Assembly: GCA_001870995.2 (NCBI GenBank)
Contig: MLAV02000014.1
Span: 1-64,000, forward strand
DNA length: 64,000 nucleotides
Reading direction: 5' to 3'
From: Chitinophaga sp. CB10
Lineage (GTDB): Bacteria; Bacteroidota; Bacteroidia; Chitinophagales; Chitinophagaceae
The notes beneath the pieces were generated by a model. That model was not told the origin of the DNA, did not search any database, and worked only from the letters and a program-made list of their open reading frames with translations. A program made the translations under genes and the position numbers. Each line of letters starts with the position of its first letter. Within the stretch, counting starts at the first letter, position 1. This document shows positions 16,827 to 26,342 of this stretch, one piece after another.

Positions 16827-18225
16827 TAAGCAGGTTATCCAGCGCCTGCCTGTCCAGCAGCTTGCCTTTAGCCACCACTGCAAATATCTTTTGCGTGTTA
16901 TTGATATCCGTAAGCGGGTTGGCATTCAGCAACAATACATCCGCTTTTTTTCCTGGCGCCAGCTCGCCGTAATTGCTTTTGTGCAGGTAGGCGGGGGAGT
17001 TGATCACAGAAGCCTGCAAAGCCTGCAATGGCGTAATACCGCCGTATTTCACCATCAATGCCAGCTCCTGGTGTATGCCGATGCCGGGATAGGTGTAGGA
17101 ATTCAGGTAACCGGCATCCGTACCGGCCATGATCTTCACACCGGCCTGTTGCAGCAGTTTCAGGGAGGCTGCTGTTTTAAGGAATACTTCCTTGCGGAAG
17201 GCGATGGCTGCGGAATCGTCCTGTTTAGCGCGGTTTACCCGCCAGGCATAGGTGCCTTTGATGCCCTTGCCGATGTATTGGAGATACTCGTCGCGCGAGT
17301 GGTCGTCCACATCCAGCCAGGCCATGAGGTGGGGCAGTGTAAGCGTAGGCGTTATAGCCGTGCCTCTTGCTGCCATCATCCGGTAAGTTTTCATTGCGGC
17401 GGCGCTGTCAAAGTTTTCGATGATGTATTTGTTGATATCCCTTCCTTTAATTTCCCCGGCGGCAATTTTCCTGGAGAGGGCCGCTTCGTCTTTCACGCCG
17501 GCTTTCCAGGCATATCCGAGGTGCTCTACTGCGCTGAGTCCTGCGGCGGTCACCTGGTCCATGGTGAGCGTGTACGGGATGTGCGCCGATACGGCCCATC
17601 CGCGCTTCCGCGCTTCCCGTATGGCTTCCAGGTAGAGGTCCGGTTTCAGGGTATTGTCCGTCACCTTCACAAAATCCACTTTGATTTTCTGCAGGGAGTC
17701 CAACGCTGCCTGCAGCTCCGCGCTGGTGCCTATTTCCAGGTCGTTTAACCAGAGGGATTTATACCCTTCCAGTTTGGGGCCGCTGGTGAAGATGGTAGGG
17801 CCTTGCAGGGTACCGTTGTTCACTTCATTGCGCCATTGGATGACGAGGTCGCTGATATCGGCGGAGCAATCGCGGATAGTAGTCACCCCGTGGGCGAGGT
17901 AGAGCTTCAGGAAATTTTTATTTTCATCTGCCAGCGTATCGCCGCCGCCAAAGTGCATGTGGTTATCCCACAGGCCGGGCATGGCGTATTTGCCGGCGCC
18001 GTTGAAGGTTTGAGCGGCGGTGTAGCGCATAGCTTTTTTATCATCGGCTACGGCAATGATGCTGTCGTGCCGGATAACGATGGATTGCCCGGGCTTTATC
18101 TTCCCGGTGTGTACATCGATCACCTGCACGGAGCGGATGATGAGGTCCGCGGGTTCCTGGGCCTGCGCTTGTGTGAAGGCAAGCGCGGCGATCCCGGCGA
18201 CGAAGAGATTTTTTAGCATAGTCAC
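16801..18225 (-). CDS. exported amidohydrolase family metallohydrolase
   Basis: Amidohydrolase-superfamily enzyme with a Sec signal peptide ending near AQAQA. The metal-binding MPGLWDNHMHFGG motif (HxH) follows the N-terminal beta-sandwich; later His residues occur in VSAHIPY and VEHLGYAWK, and the metal-ligand Asp in MAGTDAGY. 474 aa. The start may be the ATG at 18225 or the in-frame ATG at 18219. It follows the MFS gene by 12 bp, suggesting a shared transcript. Substrate unknown; relatives include imidazolonepropionase- and prolidase-like hydrolases. Its last codons lie within a tandem repeat. Confidence 0.88.
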   Translation of the reverse strand: MTMLKNLFVAGIAALAFTQAQAQEPADLIIRSVQVIDVHTGKIKPGQSIVIRHDSIIAVADDKKAMRYTAAQTFNGAGKYAMPGLWDNHMHFGGGDTLADENKNFLKLYLAHGVTTIRDCSADISDLVIQWRNEVNNGTLQGPTIFTSGPKLEGYKSLWLNDLEIGTSAELQAALDSLQKIKVDFVKVTDNTLKPDLYLEAIREARKRGWAVSAHIPYTLTMDQVTAAGLSAVEHLGYAWKAGVKDEAALSRKIAAGEIKGRDINKYIIENFDSAAAMKTYRMMAARGTAITPTLTLPHLMAWLDVDDHSRDEYLQYIGKGIKGTYAWRVNRAKQDDSAAIAFRKEVFLKTAASLKLLQQAGVKIMAGTDAGYLNSYTYPGIGIHQELALMVKYGGITPLQALQASVINSPAYLHKSNYGELAPGKKADVLLLNANPLTDINNTQKIFAVVAKGKLLDRQALDNLLIEVRNQSK

Positions 18226-18237
18226 TGTTTGATTCGT

Positions 18238-19449
18238 TTAATATTGATGAGTGATTTTCCCTCCCTTAATATTTGCCAGCAATGCCAACACGATCATACC
18301 CGTACCCAGTATGCAAACGCCCATCCATCCATCAGCGCTCCATGCCCGGGCGCCCAGCAGCGATCCCAGTGAGCCGCCGGCAAAGGAACTGGAAATATAT
18401 ACGGTATTGAGCCGGCTCCTGGCTTCCGGGTTGAGCGCAAATACTTTTGACTGGTTGGAGATATGCGTTACCTGCATCCCTACATCCAGGAGTATCACGC
18501 CGGCAATCAGCCCGGTCAGCGAAGTGCCGGAAAAGCCCATGATCACATAAGCCAGTATCGCGGCGGCAATGCCCAGCAGGATGGTGAACTGCGGGCCTTT
18601 CCTGTCGGACGACTTCCCCGCCAGCGGCGCCGCCAGCGCTCCGCAGGCGCCGATCGCGCCAAACATACCCACCATATCGCTCTTAAAGTAAAAAGGGCTG
18701 CCTTCCAGGAGGAATACCAGCGTGGTCCAGAATACGCTGAAAGCGCCGAACATACAGAAGCCGGTAAAGGCTGCCTGCCGCAGCGCAGGCATTTCTTTGG
18801 TCAGCGTGAGAAGCGACTTCATCAGGCTCGCATAGCTGCCTTCGAAGGTAGGCGGGTTTTTAGGCAGTTTTACGCTTAATATCGCCAGCATAATGGCGGT
18901 GGCAAGGCCGCCTGTGAGGAATACCGCCCGCCACCCCAGGTGCGCGCCAATAAAGCCGCTGAGGGTACGGGAGAGTAATATACCAATGAGGAGGCCGCTC
19001 ATGACCTTTCCCACAATTTTGCCCCGGGAGGCCGCCGGCGCCATAGTGGCGGCCATAGGCAGCAACAGCTGCGGCACGGCGGAAAAGATGCCTACAAACA
19101 GGCTGGCGGCGATCAGCATATAAAAGTTGGCGGAAAAGGCGGCCGCCATCATGCAGACCGCTGCGCCGAAAGTTTTTACCAGTATGAGTTTGCGCCGTTC
19201 GGCCTTATCCCCCAGGGGCACCACAAACAGGAGCCCTAGCGTATATCCCACCTGTGTGATGGTGGCAATAATACTCACCTGGTTGGTAGTGAGGCGAAAT
19301 GTTGCTGCTATTTGCACCAGCAAGGGCTGGTTGTAATAGATGTTGGCTACCACCAGGCCGCAGGTAATGGCCATCAGCATGACCATCCCGTTGCTGATGC
19401 CGGGATGTGAAATGTTTAGCTGTGTTTTTTCCGTAATCGTCTGTTCCAT
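18238..19449 (-). CDS. MFS transporter
   Basis: Twelve-segment major facilitator, 403 aa, inner membrane. The first loop carries a DKAERRKL motif-A-like sequence and the central loop GKSSDRKGPQF. The overall pattern resembles drug/sugar efflux permeases (AraJ/YdhP-like); substrate unknown. First gene of a two-gene unit with the amidohydrolase. The minus-strand -7 element (19471-19478) and an inverted repeat (19497-19516) lie just upstream. Confidence 0.88.
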   Translation of the reverse strand: MEQTITEKTQLNISHPGISNGMVMLMAITCGLVVANIYYNQPLLVQIAATFRLTTNQVSIIATITQVGYTLGLLFVVPLGDKAERRKLILVKTFGAAVCMMAAAFSANFYMLIAASLFVGIFSAVPQLLLPMAATMAPAASRGKIVGKVMSGLLIGILLSRTLSGFIGAHLGWRAVFLTGGLATAIMLAILSVKLPKNPPTFEGSYASLMKSLLTLTKEMPALRQAAFTGFCMFGAFSVFWTTLVFLLEGSPFYFKSDMVGMFGAIGACGALAAPLAGKSSDRKGPQFTILLGIAAAILAYVIMGFSGTSLTGLIAGVILLDVGMQVTHISNQSKVFALNPEARSRLNTVYISSSFAGGSLGSLLGARAWSADGWMGVCILGTGMIVLALLANIKGGKITHQY

Positions 19450-19470
19450 CGCTCAAAATTTTTCCACATG

Positions 19471-19478
19471 CAAAGGTA
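19471..19478 (-). promoter_or_regulatory. -7 promoter element of the MFS-amidohydrolase unit
   Basis: TACCTTTG on the minus strand, an exact TAnnTTTG match, 22 nt before the ATG. No TTG at the expected upstream spacing, suggesting activator dependence. Confidence 0.55.
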
Positions 19479-19496
19479 GCACCCTTAATGGGCGGG

Positions 19497-19516
19497 GTGA
19501 TAGTACAGGTTATCAC
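19497..19516. promoter_or_regulatory. operator-like inverted repeat upstream of the MFS gene
   Basis: GTGATA, 8 nt, TATCAC, perfect 6-bp arms. It is centred about 40 nt upstream of the predicted MFS start site, where an activator or roadblock repressor could bind. The cognate regulator is not adjacent. Confidence 0.5.
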
Positions 19517-19607
19517 AAGGCGTGTAGATATTATTGCTGACTAACATCAAGGTGGTATATTGAAAAGCGTCGATATATGTGGGAAAGTACCTAATTTTAC
19601 GCCCGTT

Positions 19608-20573
19608 ATGCCGCTCGTGAAAAATTCTGACTATGAGGCGCCGATGTTGCTGCGCAACCGTCACCTGATGACGATCTATCCTACTTTATTCAGGAGGATA
19701 AAGCCGGCTGCGTATGAAAGGCAACGGATTACAACGGACGACGGGGATTTCCTCGACCTGGATTTCAGCGTCCGCGGGAGCGACCGTGTGGTGGTCATCC
19801 TCCACGGCCTGGAAGGGGATGCCAGCAGGAAGTACGTATTGGGCATGGTGCAGATCTTTAATGCAGCAGGCTTTGACACGGTGTCGATGAACTTCCGGGG
19901 CTGCAGCGGCGAACCAAATAAGCAACTGCGGTTTTACCATAGCGGGGAAACGGGCGACCTGGACGCGGTCGTGCAGCATATTGCGGCACTGGAAAAGTAT
20001 AGCAGTATCCATTTGGTAGGTTTTTCCCTGGGAGGGAATGTTACTTTAAAGTATTTGGGGGAGAAGGGAACGCTGCTGCACCCCAGGGTAAAATCAGGGG
20101 TAGCGATATCAGTGCCGTGTGACCTGGTCACCAGTTCCACTGAACTGGCCAAACCTCATAACAGCATCTATATGAACCGCTTTATTCGTTCGCTGGGGCA
20201 GAAGCTGGCGTTAAAGCAGCAGTTGTACCCGGAGGCGATCGACCTGAGAGGTTTTGAGCTGATAAAGAACTTCCGGCAGTTCGACGATCGCTATACAGCG
20301 CCGCTGCATGGCTTCCCGGACGCGCTGGAATACTGGCGGCGCTGCAGCTCCCTGGGCTTTCTGCACAGGATCAGCGTACCGACCCTGTTAATCAATGCAA
20401 AGGATGATCCGTTTCTCAGCAAGGAATGCTACCCGTACGAGATAGCGGCCAGCCATCCGTTTTTATATTTGGAAACACCGGAGAGAGGTGGACACGTTGG
20501 TTTTGTAAGCTTTAGAGATTATCATTACTGGACGGAAAAAAGGGCCTTGGAATTTACCTGCTCTTGTTTGTAG
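19608..20573 (+). CDS. YheT-like alpha/beta hydrolase
   Basis: Alpha/beta hydrolase of the YheT/ABHD1-3 type (UPF0017). The nucleophile elbow is GFSLGGN, the oxyanion region VVILHGLEGDASRKYV and the late His lies in RGGHVGFV. 321 aa. The start was placed at ATG 19608 because it gives the family-typical NRHLMTIYP segment soon after the N-terminus; the upstream TTG at 19560 is less likely. A TAATTTTA element at 19592-19599 lies only 8 nt before the ATG. Probably a carboxylesterase or lipase with unknown natural substrate. Confidence 0.87.
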   Translation: MPLVKNSDYEAPMLLRNRHLMTIYPTLFRRIKPAAYERQRITTDDGDFLDLDFSVRGSDRVVVILHGLEGDASRKYVLGMVQIFNAAGFDTVSMNFRGCSGEPNKQLRFYHSGETGDLDAVVQHIAALEKYSSIHLVGFSLGGNVTLKYLGEKGTLLHPRVKSGVAISVPCDLVTSSTELAKPHNSIYMNRFIRSLGQKLALKQQLYPEAIDLRGFELIKNFRQFDDRYTAPLHGFPDALEYWRRCSSLGFLHRISVPTLLINAKDDPFLSKECYPYEIAASHPFLYLETPERGGHVGFVSFRDYHYWTEKRALEFTCSCL

Positions 20574-20733
20574 TTTGCAGTTGAAAAAAGAGGGGAAGCA
20601 GGTGTAGAAATTACGTTTAATTCAGTAAAATTTCGATTTAGCAAAGAATAACGGCACGGCATAAATTTGCAAGTAATCTTAGTAGTTTTATATAATTTAC
20701 ACATAGCCTTTAGACAACTATTTCTTTATTACT

Positions 20734-21321
20734 ATGGAGCGAATGCCTTCAGAAGAGGAAGTGTTATACAGGATGCGTGGGGGAGATGAATCGGCCTTTT
20801 CAACTATTTATCGGCACTATCACCCTGGTTTATATGTTTACCTGTTGCGTTTTTGCAAGGTGCCGTCCCTGGCGGAAGACCTTGTACATGACGTATTTTT
20901 AAAGGTTTGGGAAATAAGGGACCGGATTAACCCGGAATTGTCTTTCGGCGGATACCTCTACAGGATCGCCAGGAACCACGTCCTCAAAACAATCCATAAA
21001 CTCGCTGATGACCATGAGCTGCGGGCGCAATTGTATGCGCAGCTGCAGGAGCGCGAAACCGCCAACCAGGTGGACGTGCATACCCGGGAGTATGAACGCC
21101 TGTTCCGGGAGGCCGTAGCCGGGCTCACCGTGCAGCGGCAAAACGTTTTCCGCCTCTGCCGGCAGGAAGGCAAAAGCTACGAGGAAGCCGCCGCCATATT
21201 GGGGATTTCCAGGAACGCGGTGAAAAAACACATGGTGTTGAGCATGCGTTTTATACAGGACTATATATACAGGCATGGCGACATACTGGTAGCATCTTGC
21301 CTTGTTGCGATGTTTTTTTAA
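20734..21321 (+). CDS. ECF RNA polymerase sigma factor (PUL-associated)
   Basis: Extracytoplasmic-function sigma factor. The region 2 helix DLVHDVFLKVWEIRDRIN and the region 4 helix-turn-helix SYEEAAAILGISRNAVKKHM are clear; 195 aa. It is followed by a FecR anti-sigma gene and a SusC receptor carrying an N-terminal secretin/TonB short domain, the standard arrangement in which substrate binding at the outer membrane releases the sigma factor to transcribe the locus. A possible promoter (TTG at 20667-20669 with TATAATTT at 20691-20698) lies upstream but fits poorly. Hydrophobic C-terminal residues are unusual but short. Confidence 0.92.
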   Translation: MERMPSEEEVLYRMRGGDESAFSTIYRHYHPGLYVYLLRFCKVPSLAEDLVHDVFLKVWEIRDRINPELSFGGYLYRIARNHVLKTIHKLADDHELRAQLYAQLQERETANQVDVHTREYERLFREAVAGLTVQRQNVFRLCRQEGKSYEEAAAILGISRNAVKKHMVLSMRFIQDYIYRHGDILVASCLVAMFF

Positions 21322-21415
21322 AAAAAAATTTCTCCGGAGGGGTACCCTCCATTTCAATTTTAGGATATAGTACTTAGCCGCACTGCAAAAAAGTGCCTGC
21401 CACGTTATACACGTT

Positions 21416-22600
21416 ATGCATCACCCTGCATCATACTATCAGCAACTATTGGCCAAATACCTGGAAGGTAAGTGTACGCCGGAGGAATCCGAAGAGCTCC
21501 TTCAATGGCTGAATACCAAGGAATCGCGCCGCACTGCGCTGCAGGCGATGCAGGAGGAATTTGAACGGAGTATGACGGAACCGGCCATCGTCCCGGAATC
21601 CATGAGTAACCGGGTAGAAACCAGGTTATTGCAGGAAATCAGCCGGGATAAGGAAGCGCCGGTACACCAGCTGCGCCGCCGGAAATGGATGGTGGCAGCC
21701 GCCGTGATGACGGGAGTGGTAGTGGCAGCGGGCTATCTGTATAATAACAACAGGTCGAAACCTGCGGTGGTAAAACAGATCGCATCCGTGGCGGATATTA
21801 AACCAGGATCAGATAAAGCCATACTGACATTGGCAGATGGCACTCAGGTTACATTAGATAGCGCAGGAAATCAGGTAATCGTCCAGGGAGGTACAAAAGT
21901 TAAGCAACAAAACGGCCAGCTGCTCTACGAAACAGATGGCCAGACTACACAGGCTGAAACTTTTAATACGCTTAACGTACCACGTGGCGGCCAGTTTAAA
22001 CTGGTATTACCTGACGGATCGACGGTTTGGCTCAACGCCGCGTCCAGCCTGCGCTATCCTACTGCGTTTACGGGCAATACCCGTACCGTGGAAATAAAAG
22101 GCCAGGCGTACTTTGAAGTCGCCCAAAACAGTAATAAACCCTTTATAGTCAAAGCCGCCGGCACGACTATCCAGGTACTGGGAACCGGCTTTGATATTAT
22201 GTCGTATGCCGACGAGAAGGAGCAGCGGACCACGCTGGTGGAAGGCGCCGTAAAAGTGAAAGCCGGCACGATTGAAAAATACCTGAAGCCGGGGCAGCAG
22301 GTGGCTCTGGATAACGAAACCGGGGTGGCAACTGTACAAGATGCGGATGTACAGGGCGTTATAGCCTGGAAAACCGGCTTCTTTGAATTTGACAATGTAA
22401 GCTTGTCCACGATCCTGCGCCAGCTGGGCCGCTGGTACGACCTGGACATCGTCAACAAATTCGCAAACAACAACAGCAGGCTGGGTGGCCGTATCAGCCG
22501 CAACCTGCCGTTGTCGGAAATATTACCGATGCTGAAGAGCGCCGGCGCCGAGTTTACCCTCAACGGGCGAACCCTGGTGGTAACGCCTTCAGCGAAATGA
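21416..22600 (+). CDS. FecR-type anti-sigma factor
   Basis: Inner-membrane anti-sigma factor that should hold the preceding ECF sigma factor until signalled by the SusC receptor. It has a cytosolic N-terminal part (about residues 1-85), one membrane helix (WMVAAAVMTGVVVAAGYLY), a periplasmic FecR domain with the FNTLNVPRGGQFKLVLPDG hallmark, and a C-terminal DUF4974-like domain (about 320-394). 394 aa, normal. Downstream of the sigma gene by 94 bp. The following 277 bp hold no recognisable gene. Confidence 0.93.
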   Translation: MHHPASYYQQLLAKYLEGKCTPEESEELLQWLNTKESRRTALQAMQEEFERSMTEPAIVPESMSNRVETRLLQEISRDKEAPVHQLRRRKWMVAAAVMTGVVVAAGYLYNNNRSKPAVVKQIASVADIKPGSDKAILTLADGTQVTLDSAGNQVIVQGGTKVKQQNGQLLYETDGQTTQAETFNTLNVPRGGQFKLVLPDGSTVWLNAASSLRYPTAFTGNTRTVEIKGQAYFEVAQNSNKPFIVKAAGTTIQVLGTGFDIMSYADEKEQRTTLVEGAVKVKAGTIEKYLKPGQQVALDNETGVATVQDADVQGVIAWKTGFFEFDNVSLSTILRQLGRWYDLDIVNKFANNNSRLGGRISRNLPLSEILPMLKSAGAEFTLNGRTLVVTPSAK

Positions 22601-22877
22601 GAGAATTAGAAATTATTAACTAAAACAACAACTCGAACTGAAAAGGGACAGCGTATGAAATCGGCCGGCATCCACGACGGCAGTACCACGTTCAATTATT
22701 AAAGTTAAAACTGAAAACAACCGAGAACAGACATGACAACCGAAACAAGTTAACAGTTTAGGTGTCCAAAAAAATACCGGAAGCGCTCGCAACACTCCCG
22801 GCAATAATTTGGGCAAATAAACTGAACAGAATTCCCTTATCGAATCATATTCGTCAATTCCCAAACACTACAAAAGT

Positions 22878-25800
22878 ATGCAATTTAACTTTAGTGGTAT
22901 AGTTTCCGGTGCCCGGAAATTTGTATCTACAAAAACGTTCTGCGTTATGAAATTGACTGCCTTTTTGCTGCTCGCCGCTTGCTTACATATCAGCGCAAAA
23001 GGATTGTCGCAGCAGATCACACTTTCAGAGAAAGGCGCTCCCTTGAAAAAAGTACTGCGTGAGGTGGCCCGCCAGGCTGGAATTTCTGTAGTTTACGATG
23101 AAGCTCAACTGGCAGCAACTTATCCTGTTACTATTTCCGTAAAAAATGTTTCTGTTCAGACCGCGCTGGATAAAGCGCTGGCCGGACAGCCTTTTTCCTA
23201 TAAAGTGGAAGGCTCCCGTATTACGCTGGTAAAAGCCAGTTCCGTTAATACCGCTGCTGCCGATTCCTCCATCACCGTTACCGGTAAAGTAGTGGACGAG
23301 AAGGGCGACCCCATTCCCGGCGCTACCATCCGCGTACAAGGCACCTCCACCGGTACCGCCACGGATGCAAACGGGCACTTTTCCATTAAAGTACCCAGTC
23401 CTAAATCCCAGCTGGCTTTTTCTTTTATCGGCTATAATCAGCAGGTGCTGCAGGCGTCGGCCAACGCAATGACGGTGAAACTGGCCCTGTCCTCCACCTC
23501 CCTGACGGAAACCGTGGTAGTAGGTTATGGCGTGCAAAAGAAAAGCGTGGTAACCGGTTCCATCTCCTCCATCAAATCCACTGAGTTTGAGAACCAACCG
23601 GTAACCCGCGTGGAGCAGGTACTGCAGGGCCGCACTTCCGGCGTAACCGTGGTAGCTTCTTCCGGCCAGCCGGGTTCCGCTTCCTCTGTCCGCATCCGCG
23701 GTAACACCAGCTTCAATAACAACGACCCGCTGTGGGTAGTGGATGGAGTAGTGGTGGACAACGGCGGCGTAAGCTACCTCAATCAGTCCGATATCGAAAG
23801 CATGGAAGTACTGAAAGATGCCGCTTCTGCAGCCATCTACGGTACCCGCGCCGCTAACGGGGTTATCCTCATTACCACCAAAAAAGGTAAGGAAGGCAAA
23901 CTGCGGGTTAACTACAACGGCTACGTGGGTACTTCCGCTCCTGCACGTAAACTGAACCTCCTCAATGCCACTGAATATGCCACCCTTATCAACGAAGGGC
24001 TGGTGGCAGACGGGAAAGCGCCTAAATACGCGAACCCGGCCGCACTGGGCGAAGGTACCGACTGGCAGGACCTCATCTTCAACAACCACGCTTTCCGCCA
24101 AAACCATGAGATCAGCCTGAGCGGCGGTAACGACCGTTCTACTTTCTATACTTCCTTCGGTTTGATGAAACAGGATGGTATCGTAGCTACCGATATCTCT
24201 AAATATCAGCGCGCTACCTACCGTATCAACTCCACCCACAAGATCGCCAAATGGCTGACTTTCGGTGAAAACCTCAGCTACGCCTACGAAAAGAACTCCG
24301 GCCTCGGTAACACCAACAGCGAGTTCGGCGGCCCGCTCAGCTCCGCGATCAACCTGGACCCTATCACGCCGGCAGTAGTGTACGATAAAACCGTTGCGGC
24401 CAACGCTCCCTACACCAACACCGGCGTAGTGCGCGACGCCTCCGGTAACCCGTACGGCATCTCCGATGCGGTAAAACAGGAGATCACTAACCCGCTCGCC
24501 TATATCCAAACCAGGTTAGGTAACTACAACTACTCCCATAACCTGGTAGGTAATGCCTACCTGGAAGCGGAACCAATCGCAGGCCTGAAACTGAGATCCA
24601 CCTTTGGCGGTAAGATGGCCTTCTACGGCTCCGATAACTTCGTTCCGGTGTATTACCTGAACTCTTCTACCACCAACACAAGGACCAGCTTCACCAGGGA
24701 TCAGAATAACAACCGCTCCTGGAACCTGGAAAACACCATCTCCTATTCCAGGACGATCAATAAACACGACTTCAGCGTGCTGGTAGGGCAGGGCGCCTAT
24801 ATGGACGGCTACCTGCAAAACACCAACGTCGCCTACTTCGGCATCCCGGCTTCTACTTTCAAAGAAGCTTCCCTGAACTATAAAATCGCCAACACCAATA
24901 AAACCGCCAGCGGAAAGGATGGGCTGTTACATACCGTAGCTTCCTACTTCGGCCGCCTGAACTATAACTACGCAGAGAAATACCTGGTAACCGGTATTAT
25001 CCGCCGCGATGGTTCCTCCCGTTTCCCGACTGACAGGAAATACGGCGTATTCCCGTCCGTGTCACTGGGATGGGTACCTACCAAAGAGGAATTCTTCCCT
25101 GAAAACAACGTGATCGACTTCCTGAAGATCCGCGGTGGTTACGGTAGCGTAGGTAACGACTACATCGTCGATAACGGCGCCCTGAATGAGCATGGCTACC
25201 TTTCTACCATCGGCGATGGCAGAAACTATACCATCGGTGGCGAAATCCTCGTGGGTAACAGCCCGAACGCGCCTGCCAACGTGCTGCTGCACTGGGAAGA
25301 AACCCACCAGACCAACATCGGTTTTGACCTCGCTTTCTTAAAGCACTTCAATTTCACATTCGACTGGTTTAATAAAAAGACAGTGGGCATCCTCATGAAC
25401 CCGCGCGTACCAACATACACCGGTTCCTTCTCCAACCCTCCTGCCAACGTGGCGGATAACCAAAACCGCGGTATCGACATGGAGCTGGGTTACCACGGCA
25501 AGATCGGCGAAGTGCAGTTGAACGTAAACGGTAATGCGTCCTACGTTAAAAATAAATCCCTCTACCTGGGCGATGGCGTAGGTTACATCACTACCAACCA
25601 GCAGAACTTCCAAAGCTCCACTTACCCGATCACCCGCACCGTGCTGGGCTACCCGCTGAATGCTTTCTATGGCTTCAAAACTGCCGGCATCTTCCAGAAC
25701 CAGGCGGAAGTGGATGCCTATGTGGATGGAAAAGGCAATAAAATTCAGCCGAATGCAAGACCAGGGGATTTCCGTTGGGTAGATACCAACGGCGATGGCG

Positions 25801-26321
25801 CCATCACCGAAGCGGATCGCCAGGTGCTTGGCAACCCGATGCCTACCTGGACTTACGGCCTCAACATCTCCGCTACCTACAAAAACTTTGATATCAACCT
25901 GTTTGCACAGGGCGCCGGTGGTAACAAAATCTTCCAGGGTCTGCGCCGCCTCGATATCAAGGAAGCGAACATGCAGAACAAAGCGCTGGGCCGCTGGACC
26001 GGCGAAGGAACTTCCAATACTTATCCGCGTATGACATTGGATGATCCTAACCGTAACTACTCCAATCCTTCTGACTTCTACCTGGAAGATGGCGACTATC
26101 TCCGTCTGAAAGTATTGCAGATTGGTTATACTTTGTCCAACAACGTATTGAAACGCATCGGTGCGCAACGTTTACGCGTATTCGTTACCGGTGAGAACCT
26201 GTTTACCTTCACCAAATACACCGGCTTCGATCCTGAAATCGGTGGTACCGTATCCAGCATCGACCGTGGTATCTATCCACAGGCGCGCTCTTACATGTTT
26301 GGTCTGAATGTTACTTTCTGA
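22878..26321 (+). CDS. SusC-like TonB-dependent receptor with N-terminal STN signalling domain
   Basis: Outer-membrane import receptor for oligosaccharides. Order of domains: signal sequence (hydrophobic at about residues 24-45, ISAKGLSQ), STN domain (about 47-118) that contacts the FecR protein, carboxypeptidase-like beta-sandwich (about 133-200), TonB-dependent plug with VRIRGNTSFNNNDPLWVVDG, then a 22-strand barrel ending in VTF. 1,147 aa. An alternative start is the ATG beginning MKLTAFLLLAA (22947), which gives a more usual signal peptide. Paired with the SusD gene 21 bp downstream. The STN domain links it to the ECF/FecR pair. Confidence 0.95.
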   Translation: MQFNFSGIVSGARKFVSTKTFCVMKLTAFLLLAACLHISAKGLSQQITLSEKGAPLKKVLREVARQAGISVVYDEAQLAATYPVTISVKNVSVQTALDKALAGQPFSYKVEGSRITLVKASSVNTAAADSSITVTGKVVDEKGDPIPGATIRVQGTSTGTATDANGHFSIKVPSPKSQLAFSFIGYNQQVLQASANAMTVKLALSSTSLTETVVVGYGVQKKSVVTGSISSIKSTEFENQPVTRVEQVLQGRTSGVTVVASSGQPGSASSVRIRGNTSFNNNDPLWVVDGVVVDNGGVSYLNQSDIESMEVLKDAASAAIYGTRAANGVILITTKKGKEGKLRVNYNGYVGTSAPARKLNLLNATEYATLINEGLVADGKAPKYANPAALGEGTDWQDLIFNNHAFRQNHEISLSGGNDRSTFYTSFGLMKQDGIVATDISKYQRATYRINSTHKIAKWLTFGENLSYAYEKNSGLGNTNSEFGGPLSSAINLDPITPAVVYDKTVAANAPYTNTGVVRDASGNPYGISDAVKQEITNPLAYIQTRLGNYNYSHNLVGNAYLEAEPIAGLKLRSTFGGKMAFYGSDNFVPVYYLNSSTTNTRTSFTRDQNNNRSWNLENTISYSRTINKHDFSVLVGQGAYMDGYLQNTNVAYFGIPASTFKEASLNYKIANTNKTASGKDGLLHTVASYFGRLNYNYAEKYLVTGIIRRDGSSRFPTDRKYGVFPSVSLGWVPTKEEFFPENNVIDFLKIRGGYGSVGNDYIVDNGALNEHGYLSTIGDGRNYTIGGEILVGNSPNAPANVLLHWEETHQTNIGFDLAFLKHFNFTFDWFNKKTVGILMNPRVPTYTGSFSNPPANVADNQNRGIDMELGYHGKIGEVQLNVNGNASYVKNKSLYLGDGVGYITTNQQNFQSSTYPITRTVLGYPLNAFYGFKTAGIFQNQAEVDAYVDGKGNKIQPNARPGDFRWVDTNGDGAITEADRQVLGNPMPTWTYGLNISATYKNFDINLFAQGAGGNKIFQGLRRLDIKEANMQNKALGRWTGEGTSNTYPRMTLDDPNRNYSNPSDFYLEDGDYLRLKVLQIGYTLSNNVLKRIGAQRLRVFVTGENLFTFTKYTGFDPEIGGTVSSIDRGIYPQARSYMFGLNVTF

Positions 26322-26342
26322 TAATTTAAAAAGCAGGACAAA

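Noticed and set aside
22601..22877. Small gene or antisense RNA between FecR and SusC
   Set aside because: No frame with a plausible start or conserved look, and no terminator-like hairpin; treated as the SusC leader.
23025..24509. 494-codon minus-strand frame opposite the SusC gene
   Set aside because: Composition mirrors codon bias of the real plus-strand receptor; Gly/Val/Arg-rich low-complexity translation with no motifs, and the opposite strand is an unambiguous SusC.
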